A DNA stretch of 64,000 nucleotides from contig JADCRD010000001.1 of assembly GCA_014946745.1 (NCBI GenBank), positions 2,416,427 to 2,480,426 on the forward strand, written 5' to 3'. This stretch comes from Lysobacterales bacterium. Lineage in GTDB: Bacteria > Pseudomonadota > Gammaproteobacteria > Xanthomonadales > Xanthomonadaceae. Positions 9,402 through 18,339 of this stretch are shown piece by piece (within the stretch, counting starts at the first letter, position 1; the number at the start of each line of letters is the position of its first letter). The notes beneath the pieces were generated by a model, which worked only from the letters and a program-made list of their open reading frames with translations, made no database searches and had not been told where the DNA came from. The position numbers were made by a program, and so were the translations under genes.

Positions 9402-10859
9402 TCAGGCCCTGCGCGGGTTCGAGGTCCCGATCCTGCGGCACAGCTGTACGGCGCCCTCGCGGATCTCTTCGATCGACAGCCCGCCGAACCCGAGCGAGAG
9501 GCCGTTTCGCGGCAGGCTGCGTTGTGCGTAGTTCGACAGCGGGCGCAGCGCCATGTCGACGCGGCGCGCGACGCGCGCGGCCTCACCCGGCGCGGATTCG
9601 AACAGCACCACATGCAGCCCCGCGTCGGCCGGACCGACCTCCCAGCCCTGTGCCAGCAGGGGCTGCACACCCTCCAGCAGCGCGGACAGCTTCGACTCGT
9701 ACGCACGGCGCATGTGGCGGACGTGCGCCGACAGGTGTCCCTCTTCGATGAAGCGCGCCAGCGCCCTCTGCGCGTGCACGGGAGGAAAGCCGTCCAGCAG
9801 CGCGCGAGTATTCGCCAGGCGCTCGGCCAGCGACGCGGGCACCACCGCGTAGGCCACGCGCAAACCGAGAAACATCGACTTGCTCAAGGTACCGAGATAA
9901 ATGGTGCGGCAACCGCCATCGAGCGCGTGCAGGGTCGTCAGCGGCTCGCCGCGGTAGCGGAAATCGGCGTCGTAGTCGTCTTCGACCACCACCGCGCCGG
10001 TGGCGTGGGCCCAGTCGAGCAAGCTGCGGCGGCGCTCATGCGCCATCCTCGCGCCGGTTGGATACTGGTGCGCGGGGGTCACATAGGCCATGCGCGCGTC
10101 GGCGGCGATGCGCTTGCCTGCGGCCACGTCAATGCCGCAGGCATCCACGGGGACAGGCACCGGCTCGGCGCCCACCAGCGTGAGGATCGAGACCGCGTTG
10201 GGATAGCCCGGGTCTTCGCACCAGACCCGATCGCCGGAATCGAGCAAGAGCAGGCACAGCGCGTGGAAGGCCTGCGCCGTGCTGCCGAACACCAGCACCT
10301 GGTCGGCGTCGGCGCGAATGCCGCGAAACTGGGCGAGGTAGCGGGCCAAGGCTTCGCGCAGCGGGCGGTAGCCCATCGCATCGCAGTGGTTCAGCCAGGC
10401 TGAGGGCATCGATCGGGCCGCCTGGCGCAGGCAGCGCTCCCAGGTCTGGTGCGGAAACGCGCTGACATCCGGCACGCCTGCGTTGAACGGCCGCAATCGC
10501 ATGGGCTCGCGTCCGCGCGCATCCGCCCCCAGCTGCGTACCCCGCTCGGAAGGGCGCAGCGATGACGCGAATGGGCCGACCGCAGCGCGCGCTGCGGGCT
10601 GCGTCAGCGCGGTGACGAAGGAGCCGCGACCGACATGGCGTTCGACCAGGCCCTCGCTCATGAGCTGGTCGTAGACGGCCTCGACCGTGCTGCGCGAGAG
10701 GCCGTGCTCGCCGGCCAGCACGCGTGAGGCAGGCAGGCGCTGCCGCGCCGCCAGGGTGCCGTCGATGATCGCGTCGCGCAGTCGCGCGTACAGCCCCGCG
10801 CGCTTGAGCCGCAGGGGCGGGTTGGCCAGCAACAGCGCGCCCTGTGCTTTGCGGGACAT
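9402..10859 (-). CDS. MocR/PdxR-type GntR regulator with aminotransferase fold
   Basis: A 485-residue chimeric regulator. Residues about 15-85 are a GntR winged helix (LYARLRDAIIDGTLAARQRL, then LSRSTVEAVYDQL). The rest is a fold-type I aminotransferase domain that in this family binds PLP as a sensor. The motif YLGTLSKSMFLGLRVAY contains the lysine expected to hold PLP. The methionine at 10859 fits the usual short lead into the helix-turn-helix; an in-frame start at 10916 would overlap the intergenic operator region. It is divergent from an ATP-grasp/SGNH operon 102 bases away, and such regulators usually control their divergent neighbour. Confidence 0.88.
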   Translation of the reverse strand: MSRKAQGALLLANPPLRLKRAGLYARLRDAIIDGTLAARQRLPASRVLAGEHGLSRSTVEAVYDQLMSEGLVERHVGRGSFVTALTQPAARAAVGPFASSLRPSERGTQLGADARGREPMRLRPFNAGVPDVSAFPHQTWERCLRQAARSMPSAWLNHCDAMGYRPLREALARYLAQFRGIRADADQVLVFGSTAQAFHALCLLLLDSGDRVWCEDPGYPNAVSILTLVGAEPVPVPVDACGIDVAAGKRIAADARMAYVTPAHQYPTGARMAHERRRSLLDWAHATGAVVVEDDYDADFRYRGEPLTTLHALDGGCRTIYLGTLSKSMFLGLRVAYAVVPASLAERLANTRALLDGFPPVHAQRALARFIEEGHLSAHVRHMRRAYESKLSALLEGVQPLLAQGWEVGPADAGLHVVLFESAPGEAARVARRVDMALRPLSNYAQRSLPRNGLSLGFGGLSIEEIREGAVQLCRRIGTSNPRRA

Positions 10860-10961
10860 GCGGCCTCCGCATTGGTCTGAAAACTCAATGCTAGATGGAT
10901 ATTGCTCGCAATCCAATCAGCGCTAGTCTGGCCCCCGATTCCAAGCGCCTGGAGCCTTTTG

Positions 10962-11834
10962 ATGGACATCGCCCTTGCCACCTGCGCCGCGTATCCAAAC
11001 CTCAGCGAAGGCGACCAGCACCTGCCCGCAGCCTTTGCGGCGCAGGGGCTCGATGCCCGTGCCGTGGTCTGGAACGACCCTGCGGAGCCGTGGCGCGAGG
11101 CCGGCACGGTGTTGATCCGTTCGGCCTGGGACAGCCATCTGCAACCGGACGCTTTCCGGGCCTGGGCACAGGCGGTCGACGCGCATGCACGCCTCTACAA
11201 CCCAGCCCGACTGGTGACGTGGAACCTGCACAAGGCCTACCTGAAGGCGCTCGCCAGCCGCGGCCTACCGGTCACGCCGACGGTCTGGTTCGATCGCGGC
11301 CATGCGCCGAATCTGATTGACACGCTGGACCGCACCGGGTGGCCTCGACTGGTGGTCAAGCCGGCCATCTCGGCCGGCGCCGCCGGCGTCTGCGTCGTCG
11401 ATCGCGCAACGGCCTTGGAACAACAGGCCGCCGTAGACGCCCTGGCCGCGGCACACGACCTGATGCTGCAGCCATACCTGCAAGCCTTCGAGACCGAGGG
11501 CGAGCGCTCCTACATCTTCATCGGCGGCCAGTTCAGCCATGCGGTGCAGCGGCCGCCAACGCTGGCTTCGGCGCAACGCGGCTTTGATGCACCCCGCGCG
11601 ATACCCCAGCCCGTGCCCGCGGAACTGCGGCTCACCCAAGCCGTGACCGCCGCGCTGCCCGAGGATTGGCTGTACGCGCGGGTCGATGTGGCCACCAACA
11701 ACGATGGCGTCGTTCGCCTGCAGGAGGTCGAACTGATCGAGCCCGCCCTGTTCCTGTCGCTCGATCCGGGCGCGACCCAGCGGCTGGTGCATGCGGTGAT
11801 CGCGCGCATGGGCGCCGAGGCGAACCGGTCATGA
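10962..11834 (+). CDS. ATP-grasp domain ligase-like protein
   Basis: A 290-residue protein with the layout of RimK/DcsG-like ATP-grasp ligases. An N-terminal alpha/beta domain (ATCAAYPNLSEGDQ) is followed by the central ATP-grasp with GWPRLVVKPAISAGAAG (nucleotide-binding lysine and small loop). C-terminal metal-binding acids lie in YARVDVATNNDG and LQEVELIEP. These enzymes couple a carboxylate to an amine or thiol through an acyl phosphate. The substrate is not identifiable. The ATG at 10962 opens the alpha/beta domain. The stop overlaps the start of the SGNH hydrolase (ATGA), and a MocR regulator is divergent, so an amino-acid-related product is plausible but inferred. Confidence 0.75.
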   Translation: MDIALATCAAYPNLSEGDQHLPAAFAAQGLDARAVVWNDPAEPWREAGTVLIRSAWDSHLQPDAFRAWAQAVDAHARLYNPARLVTWNLHKAYLKALASRGLPVTPTVWFDRGHAPNLIDTLDRTGWPRLVVKPAISAGAAGVCVVDRATALEQQAAVDALAAAHDLMLQPYLQAFETEGERSYIFIGGQFSHAVQRPPTLASAQRGFDAPRAIPQPVPAELRLTQAVTAALPEDWLYARVDVATNNDGVVRLQEVELIEPALFLSLDPGATQRLVHAVIARMGAEANRS

Positions 11835-12460
11835 CGACGATCCTGTGTTTCGGCGACTCGATCACCTGGGGCTACGACCCCGCCACCGGGCAGCGCCTGC
11901 CGCGGGATCAGCGCTGGCCGGTCGTGCTGCAGCGGGCGCTGGGCGAGGCGTTCGAGGTGGTGGCCGAGGGCCTGGTCAACCGCACCACCAACCTCGACGA
12001 CTCGGTGTGTCCGGATCGCAACGGGCTCGCCCAGCTGCCCGCCTGCCTTGAGAGCCACAAGCCGATCAGCGTGGTGCTGGTGATGCTGGGCACCAATGAC
12101 TTCAAGGCCCGCTTCGGGCGCAGTGCATCGGACATCGCCGAAAGCGCGGCGCGCCTGGCGGGCGTGGCACGGGCCTCGGCCTGTGGCCCGGCGGGCTCGC
12201 AGCCACGCGTGATCCTGCTGACGCCGCCGGCTCCAGACCCCGCAGAGAAGTACCGCGAGATGTTCGCCGGCGCCCGCGAGAAGACCAGCGGCCTGCATGG
12301 GCTGTATGCGCGCTATGCGTCCTGGGTCGGAGTTGAAGCCTTCGATGCCGGCAGCGTGACGGCGGTCAGTCCCGACGACGGCATCCATATCGACGCGCGA
12401 TCGCAGGTTCGATTGGGCGAAGCGCTGGCACCGCGGGTGAGGCGGATGCTGGAGGGTTGA
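11831..12460 (+). CDS. SGNH/GDSL-family hydrolase
   Basis: A 209-residue esterase-like protein with no signal peptide, so probably cytoplasmic. Block I CFGDSITWG carries the nucleophile Ser10, block III is LGTNDFK, and block V has the Asp and His in DDGIHID near residues 180-187. It resembles arylesterases and acyl-CoA thioesterase I-like enzymes. It is translationally coupled to the ATP-grasp gene, with a four-base overlap. A hydrolase paired with a ligase could act on the ligase product or remove an acyl group from a precursor; that link is inference. Confidence 0.82.
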   Translation: MTTILCFGDSITWGYDPATGQRLPRDQRWPVVLQRALGEAFEVVAEGLVNRTTNLDDSVCPDRNGLAQLPACLESHKPISVVLVMLGTNDFKARFGRSASDIAESAARLAGVARASACGPAGSQPRVILLTPPAPDPAEKYREMFAGAREKTSGLHGLYARYASWVGVEAFDAGSVTAVSPDDGIHIDARSQVRLGEALAPRVRRMLEG

Positions 12461-12571
12461 ACTCGGCTGTCGCAGCCGAGCGACAAGCTAAGGCCACGTG
12501 GGCCCCTGCACTGCGATCAGGACCGTACATCGCCCCGCAGGACCGCTGGATGGTAGCGCTGACATTTTTTC

Positions 12572-12600
12572 TTGACACATTTTCATCATTGCCCAAACTC
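12572..12600 (+). promoter_or_regulatory. Possible promoter in the 397-base gap before the Tat beta-helix gene
   Basis: A perfect -35 hexamer TTGACA lies at 12572-12577 in a short AT-rich island, but the best -10 at usual spacing (CAAACT or AAACTC near 12594-12600) is poor. Any transcript would have a leader of about 260 bases before the gene at 12858. The rest of 12461-12857 shows no gene, repeat or terminator that I recognise. Confidence 0.25.
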
Positions 12601-12857
12601 CGCTCCCACGTCGGCCGTGAAGCCATCCGTCCGGGGAGAGCTGCAGGGGCGGTGAGGACGACGACAGAAGCGGCCCGACGACCCGAGTCACAGGGGTACC
12701 GCTGCACGGGCGCTGTTCGCACCCGTGCAGCAGACCGAGCGGCACGGTCCTGCGCTTGTGCCGCCCAGCGTCGCGCTGCGCGATCCGTCTCGCTGGCGTG
12801 ACCTCAGGGCGTGCGTGTCTCGCCTCGCTGAGCATCCCCTGCAACGGAGTGACCCAG

Positions 12858-14516
12858 ATGCAACGTCGACGTTTTCTCGGACTCGCTGCAACAGTCGCTG
12901 CCAGTTTCGGCCGGCGTCGCAGCGATGCGGCCATGCTCGGCCCACCGCCTGAGCGCTGGAATGGCTTGCTCGCCGCTGGCAAGTTCATCCCCGCCAAGAT
13001 GCCGCTCGCACCAGAGCGCATCGTGCTGCCGCGCCCGGATGCGGAGACTTCGACGCGCGCCTTTCACCGCAACGGGCATGTCGGGCTGCCCTACGAGCTG
13101 CCGATCGTGGTGCAGGGCGGCAGCTGGCCCTTCGTCTACGAGCTGATCGAGGGCCCTGCCGGCGCGACCCTAGGTCGCGCGCACGGCGATCCGGGCTACG
13201 GCATCCTGCGCTGGACCCCGAGCGCGAACGGCCCCTTCAGCTTCACGGTGCGGGTGCGCGATCAGGACGGCGGCAGCGTGCAGTTCAGCTGGAGCGGCGT
13301 GGTTTCAGGCACCTGGGCGCGCTTCGTCGATGCCACCCGCGGCAGCGACAGCAGCGGCAGCGGAACGCTGGCAGCGCCGTGGCGAACGCTCGCACACGCG
13401 TATGCGCAGGTCCAGGACGGCGGCGCGCTGTGTCTGCGCGCGGGCCAGTATCAGGCGCCCGCCGAAGCCATGAACATGGCGGTCAGCGGCGGCACCGGCG
13501 CCGGCCGCGTGGGCAGCCTGATCGGCTGGCCGGGCGAGGCAGCGACGATCGACTGCAGCACGCTCGCTTCCGCAAATTTCGCTTGGTACAACAGCAGCGA
13601 CACCTATGTCGGCCACCTGAGCTTCATCGGTGGGCCAAGCGGCCAGGCCAATCCACGCTGTTTCGTTTCGCTGAGTGTCAATCACCGCTGCTACCAGTAT
13701 CGGCTGAGCTTCGACTCGCCAACCGTCGGCACGGCGGCGGGCGGTGGTGATGACAACAACAGCTGCCTGTTCCTCGGCGCCGGTGGCGCGGTGCGTTCGT
13801 ACGTCGCGCAGGTGTTCTGCACCTTCCGCCGCCTGCACGAGACCAACAACGGCTTCAGCGCCATCGACACTTACCAGACACGCTATCTGGTGGTGGCCGA
13901 CAACGTCTACGACGCCCCCGCTGTCAGCACAGCGCGGTATGCGCTGTGGATCAAGGGCTGGGAACAGGAAGACGTCAGCGTGCGCGGCAATCGCTGGACG
14001 CAGGCCTGGGGCGGCTCGCTGATCGAAGTCTCGATGTCGGCCTCCGCCGGCGCGTTTTCCGCTCGTCGCATCGAGATCTGCTTCAACACGCTGGTGGCAC
14101 GGGCCGGCGCTACGGCAATGAACTTCGGCAGCGCACCCAGCGGACCGGAGCGCGGGCCGATCTGGATCTACCGCAACACCCTGGTCGGGATGCCAGTGAT
14201 CGCGCGGCGCAGCTGGCCGCTGATCATCAGCTTCGAGAACGATGTGGTGGTGCATGACGTCACCCCCTTTGGCGGCACCGTGTCGGGAAAGCTGTTGATG
14301 TCGGATCCGAATGCGCCCGCGGGACGTTTCTACGATCCCGCTTTGCGCGAAAACATCACGCTGACGAGTCTGAACATGGAATGCCATGGCAGCAGCAGCG
14401 ACGGCATCGTCGACGCCCAGCATCGTCTGACCGGCGCCTGGCGAACCCGGTACCTGGGCAGCCACGGCGCCGAAATCGTTCCGCCCGATCGCTTGTTCGG
14501 CGATGGCTTCGAATGA
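12858..14516 (+). CDS. Tat-exported parallel beta-helix protein with C-terminal DGFE tag
   Basis: A 552-residue protein beginning MQRRRFLGLAATVAASFG, a twin-arginine signal. A short Ig-like domain follows at about residues 75-150 (PYELPIVVQGG, then GILRWTPSANGPFSFTVRV). Next comes a pectate-lyase-like beta-helix that opens with FVDATRGSDSSGSGTLAAPW. Its last residues are RLFGDGFE. GGAG twelve bases before 12858 is the ribosome site. It is the first of three similar genes in tandem (14572 and 16594 follow). Tat export implies folding, perhaps with a cofactor or metal, before secretion. A polysaccharide-binding or lyase role is the usual guess for the fold, but no catalytic set is visible. Confidence 0.7.
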   Translation: MQRRRFLGLAATVAASFGRRRSDAAMLGPPPERWNGLLAAGKFIPAKMPLAPERIVLPRPDAETSTRAFHRNGHVGLPYELPIVVQGGSWPFVYELIEGPAGATLGRAHGDPGYGILRWTPSANGPFSFTVRVRDQDGGSVQFSWSGVVSGTWARFVDATRGSDSSGSGTLAAPWRTLAHAYAQVQDGGALCLRAGQYQAPAEAMNMAVSGGTGAGRVGSLIGWPGEAATIDCSTLASANFAWYNSSDTYVGHLSFIGGPSGQANPRCFVSLSVNHRCYQYRLSFDSPTVGTAAGGGDDNNSCLFLGAGGAVRSYVAQVFCTFRRLHETNNGFSAIDTYQTRYLVVADNVYDAPAVSTARYALWIKGWEQEDVSVRGNRWTQAWGGSLIEVSMSASAGAFSARRIEICFNTLVARAGATAMNFGSAPSGPERGPIWIYRNTLVGMPVIARRSWPLIISFENDVVVHDVTPFGGTVSGKLLMSDPNAPAGRFYDPALRENITLTSLNMECHGSSSDGIVDAQHRLTGAWRTRYLGSHGAEIVPPDRLFGDGFE

Positions 14517-14571
14517 GCGGCTGGCCTGCACCCTTTGAATCCCGCGTTTCCCCTGCCCCCAGGAGCTGTCC

Positions 14572-16494
14572 GTGAATCCACTTTGCACGCTGCTGTCGAA
14601 GCACCGCCCGTCCCGCGGCCGGCCGTATGCGTCTCAGGTCATCCGCTGCGCAGTGGTAGCGCTGCTGGTGCTGAATGCGTCGCCGATGGCGTTCGCCGGC
14701 GGCTTGGTGCCGGTCAATGTCCGGCTGGAGGGCCTGGCTCTCGGCAACTCTGTGTCGCTGCGCCAGGGCGGCGTCACCGTCAGCGCCAGCCTCAACGGGC
14801 CGCTGACGTTGGGCCAGGCAGCCGCTGGGAGCACGCTCAGCATCGACGTGCTGCAGCAGCCCGATGGTCAGAGCTGCGCGCTGTCTGCGCAGGCGCCAGC
14901 GCAGGTGCCCGCCTCGGCGGCGCCGGTGTTCGTTCGCTGCGTGCATACCGCGGCAGCGCGCATCACCGTGCCAAGCACGACGCCCGATGATCCACTGCGC
15001 TGGTGGCATGACGGTGCCGGCCTGCGTCCGATCGCCTACCCCGGCCTCGCCTACGAGAGCCGGCCCGGCGTGGTCGGCGGGCAGTTCCCCTACGAATTCC
15101 GTCTGCTGGCCGTGCGCATCAACGGTCAGAGCGCAGCGAGCAGCGGCGTCAGCCTCGACTTCCGCCGCGGCACCCTGCGCTTCGTGCCTGCAACGGCGGG
15201 CACCTACGAATTCGATCTTGAGGTCCGCGACAGCGGCGCAGTGCAGAAGGTCGCGCAGCGGACGTTCACGGTAACGGCAGCCACCGATCGCTTCCTGTTT
15301 GTGGCGCCGAACGGCGTCGATGCGCCCGGGCGCGGCGGCATCGATCAACCGTTCCAGACGATTCCCTATGCGCTGGCTCAAGGCACGTCGGCGCAGGCGC
15401 TGATGCTGCGGGCCGGCACCTATGCCGGTCGCTTCGATCTGAACGACGGCCGCACCCGCCAGATCGTGGCCTACCCCGATGAAGTGCCGGTGCTGGCCAT
15501 CAATCAATCCGGCAACATCACCGTGCGCTTCAGTCAGGCGCCCGCTGCGCGCCTTGAGGGGGTCGATATCACCGGCGTGCGCCAGTACGGCATCGTCAGC
15601 GATCCCTCGCTGCCCGGCCTGGTGGTGCGCCAGGTGCGCTTTCTGGAGGGCGTGGTGGCCAACGGCGGCGAGAACCCGGCCTACATCCACGGCTGGGGTG
15701 ATCTGCAGCAGCGCCATCGCTTTCTGGTGCAGGACTCCGAGTTCAACAACTACCCGGCCGGCTATGCCACCACCTGGTTTGACGCCGGCGATTCGCTGTT
15801 CGAGAACAACCAGGTGCGCTTGGGCGCCTCGACCGTGGGCGTGCACGACAAAGACAACTCGCAGCGCAATGTGTACCGCGAGAACTTCATCGAGTACGCG
15901 CCCGGCTTCGCCAACAGCAACGGCATCCAGATCTCGGCGCAGTACGGCTCCGAGCAGGTCCACATCCACCACAACCTGCTCATCAACACCGGCGTGCTGC
16001 TCGGCGGCCAATGCCTGACCGAGGGCTGCACGATGCGCGCGCACGACATCCACCACAACACGATCGCGACCGGCGCCATCGTGCTGCGCTGGGGCGCCTT
16101 CAATGTGGGCAGCGCCGACACCCGAATCAGCCACAACCTGATCCGCTCGACGCCCGCTCCGTATGCCTGGGCCTCGTGCCTCAACACCGTGCCCGCCGCC
16201 TTCGCGACCCAACTGCAGGCGCGCGCCAACCGTCTTGAGACCGGCAGCACCAACGCCATGCGCGACACCGAATGCGGCGGCTCAGTGATGAACATGAGCT
16301 GGGCCACCTGGCGCAACACCTACGGGTTGGACACGCTGGCCTCCGGCAGCGTGCTCAGCGCCAGCAGCGATCTGGTCGGCAGCGGTGCGCTGCTGCGTCT
16401 CCCCGCAGGCGATTCGCGCCTCGCCAGCCTGGGGCATCGCTATCCGCTGCCGGTAAGCACCAGCCTGAACGTGTTCGCAAACGGCTTCGAATAG
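14572..16494 (+). CDS. Sec-exported parallel beta-helix protein with C-terminal NGFE tag
   Basis: A 640-residue protein that starts with GTG at 14572, ten bases after AGGAG. A Sec signal runs to about residue 43 (ALLVLNASPMAFA). The N-terminal domain is about 100 residues of beta strands. An Ig-like segment comes next (QFPYEFRLLAVRING, GTYEFDLEVRDSG). The beta-helix opens at FLFVAPNGVDAPGRGGIDQP, and its rungs contain repeated Asn/His residues (IHHNLLINTG, IHHNTIATG) of the kind found in right-handed helix repeats. The protein ends NVFANGFE. It is the middle of three paralogues, and only this one uses Sec. Substrate unknown. Confidence 0.7.
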   Translation: MNPLCTLLSKHRPSRGRPYASQVIRCAVVALLVLNASPMAFAGGLVPVNVRLEGLALGNSVSLRQGGVTVSASLNGPLTLGQAAAGSTLSIDVLQQPDGQSCALSAQAPAQVPASAAPVFVRCVHTAAARITVPSTTPDDPLRWWHDGAGLRPIAYPGLAYESRPGVVGGQFPYEFRLLAVRINGQSAASSGVSLDFRRGTLRFVPATAGTYEFDLEVRDSGAVQKVAQRTFTVTAATDRFLFVAPNGVDAPGRGGIDQPFQTIPYALAQGTSAQALMLRAGTYAGRFDLNDGRTRQIVAYPDEVPVLAINQSGNITVRFSQAPAARLEGVDITGVRQYGIVSDPSLPGLVVRQVRFLEGVVANGGENPAYIHGWGDLQQRHRFLVQDSEFNNYPAGYATTWFDAGDSLFENNQVRLGASTVGVHDKDNSQRNVYRENFIEYAPGFANSNGIQISAQYGSEQVHIHHNLLINTGVLLGGQCLTEGCTMRAHDIHHNTIATGAIVLRWGAFNVGSADTRISHNLIRSTPAPYAWASCLNTVPAAFATQLQARANRLETGSTNAMRDTECGGSVMNMSWATWRNTYGLDTLASGSVLSASSDLVGSGALLRLPAGDSRLASLGHRYPLPVSTSLNVFANGFE

Positions 16495-16593
16495 GCGCCT
16501 GCCGGGCTCCACGCCAACCCGCGCCCAGATCCGTTCGGGCCGCGGAGGAAGTCATCGCGCCGCAGAACATCCAAGCCACGAGAACCTCTCACG

Positions 16594-18231
16594 ATGAAGC
16601 GTCGCCAGTTCCTGCTGATCAGCACGGCCGCCAGCGCCGGACTTGCCCTGCGGCCAGCTGCCGCCGCCCCGCCTGCGGCAGCGCTGGGCGGATCGAACCC
16701 AGTTTTCGCCGACGGCTTCGAAACGGTGACGCCCAGCACCAACACGGCCTATCTGTTTCCGCCCGGCTACTTCGAAACCGACAGCCTGTTGCCGCTGCAG
16801 AAGATCTACCCGCAGAGCGATGCGGTGACCGCGGCCGCCTCGCACCATCGCCGCGCCTATCCCGGCCTGCGCTGGGAATGTCCGGTGCGCGCGATGGGCG
16901 GCAGCAATCCGCGCTTCTACGAGTTGCTGTCTGGCCCGCCGGGCATGCGCATCGGTGAATTCCTGCAGCGCGATGCGTTCGGTGACTACATTCCAACGCC
17001 GGATTACGCGACGCTGATCTGGGAGTCGCCAGTGGCCGGCAGCTACCTGATCCGCGTGCGCTGCAGCGACCAGAACAACACGCCGGTGCTGTTCGAGTTC
17101 CGCCTGCAGGTCGCGCTCGATGGCCATCTGTTCACCGCGCCGACAGCGCTCGGCAACGGCGACGGCAGCAGCCCGCAGAATGCGATGGCCTGGAACCAGG
17201 CGATGCTGGGCAACGGCGTCGTCTCGCCGAGTCGCGGCAAGGTGCTGGTGTGTCGAGGCGGCAGCTATCCGCTGAGTGACGACCTGCTGGTCAACGCCAG
17301 CCATATGGCGACTTCGCTGATCGCCTACCCGGGCGAAACCCCGGTGTTCAATCGAGGCCTCCAGATGCGCTCGTCCGACGTGTTCATCGGCGGGCTGCGC
17401 TTCGAGGGGATCGGCACCGGCAACTTCGGCGTGATCAACGACTGGGAGTTCAACCACCGCTGGAGCGTCTGGCGCTGCCACTTCGAGCGCTGCTTCAACT
17501 CGAACACGGCCCAGAACAACAATCAATGCTGCATCGGCGCGGTGAACGGCGGGCGGGCCGCGGGTCGGCAGCACCTGCTGCTCGCCGAGAACACTTACCG
17601 CAACTGCAGCGGCCTGCACGGCTACGACTTCTACAACGTCGACACGCATCTGTGCGAACGCGAGACCTTCGTGATCGACGATCCGGGCATCGCGGTCCGC
17701 CACTCGGTGTGGTTTCCGAAGGGCTACTGCCGCTTCTACGAGATCTCGTTCTGCCGCGCCGATCTACCGCCACAGGCGGTGGAGGTCGAGAGCATCCTGC
17801 AGGCGTACAACGCGGCCTATGCGGTGTCGCGACCCAGCGTGGGGGCGATCGAGTACAACTTCGTGCGCGGCGGCAGCAACGTCGGCGCGCTGGTCACGAA
17901 CGGCGCCGGCAATGGCACTGCCGCAAGCGTCGGGCCGATCACCCTGGTCTGCCAGGTGCGCCGCAACACGTTCGTTGGCAAACGCGTCGGCGCGCGCAAT
18001 TTCGATCGCGCCGTCGGGGTGGATCGACACAGCCACTTCGCCGGCAACGTGCTGCAGACGGAAAGCAGCGGCAGCATCGGGACCTGGGGACCGGACAACG
18101 CGAACCCGGTCTGGTTCATCGAGCGTGATTCGCTCAGCGCGGGCACGGGCTTGATCGGCGGCGACGGCCGTCTCGTTGACGCGAATTGGCGTGGCCGCCG
18201 CGGATCGCAGATCTGGCGCCCTGGGAATTGA
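16594..18231 (+). CDS. Beta-helix protein with Tat-like signal and N-terminal DGFE motif
   Basis: A 545-residue protein. It starts MKRRQFLLISTAASAGLALR, a twin-arginine-like leader, and is followed by an Ala/Pro stretch. At about residues 36-43 it carries NPVFADGFE, the motif found at the extreme C-terminus of its paralogues. The Ig-like part (YPGLRWECPVRAMGG, then GSYLIRVRCSDQN) and the beta-helix (HLFTAPTALGNGDGSSPQN) match the other two genes. The helix part is cysteine-richer than theirs and ends without a tag. A strong hairpin terminator follows at 18277. The displaced motif suggests domain shuffling or misreading of the leader; function unknown. Confidence 0.68.
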   Translation: MKRRQFLLISTAASAGLALRPAAAAPPAAALGGSNPVFADGFETVTPSTNTAYLFPPGYFETDSLLPLQKIYPQSDAVTAAASHHRRAYPGLRWECPVRAMGGSNPRFYELLSGPPGMRIGEFLQRDAFGDYIPTPDYATLIWESPVAGSYLIRVRCSDQNNTPVLFEFRLQVALDGHLFTAPTALGNGDGSSPQNAMAWNQAMLGNGVVSPSRGKVLVCRGGSYPLSDDLLVNASHMATSLIAYPGETPVFNRGLQMRSSDVFIGGLRFEGIGTGNFGVINDWEFNHRWSVWRCHFERCFNSNTAQNNNQCCIGAVNGGRAAGRQHLLLAENTYRNCSGLHGYDFYNVDTHLCERETFVIDDPGIAVRHSVWFPKGYCRFYEISFCRADLPPQAVEVESILQAYNAAYAVSRPSVGAIEYNFVRGGSNVGALVTNGAGNGTAASVGPITLVCQVRRNTFVGKRVGARNFDRAVGVDRHSHFAGNVLQTESSGSIGTWGPDNANPVWFIERDSLSAGTGLIGGDGRLVDANWRGRRGSQIWRPGN

Positions 18232-18276
18232 AACGCCTCGTCCGCGTTCGGCCTGCACCAGAACCGGACAGCAGAA

Positions 18277-18313
18277 AACGCGAAAGGCCCCGCTGAGAGG
18301 GGCCTTTCGCGTT
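18277..18313. terminator. Bidirectional intrinsic terminator
   Basis: AACGCGAAAGGCCCC (18277-18291) pairs perfectly with GGGGCCTTTCGCGTT (18299-18313) across a seven-base loop. It lies between two convergent genes (beta-helix gene ending at 18231 and dksA ending at 18340), with A-rich sequence on one side and T-rich on the other, and can serve both. Confidence 0.9.
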
Positions 18314-18339
18314 GTGGAGCACTCGCCGCAAGCCGCGGA

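Noticed and set aside
13305..14588. A 427-codon leftward frame opposite the second beta-helix gene
   Set aside because: It has no known domain and no ribosome site; the sense strand has a Tat leader and a terminal tag.
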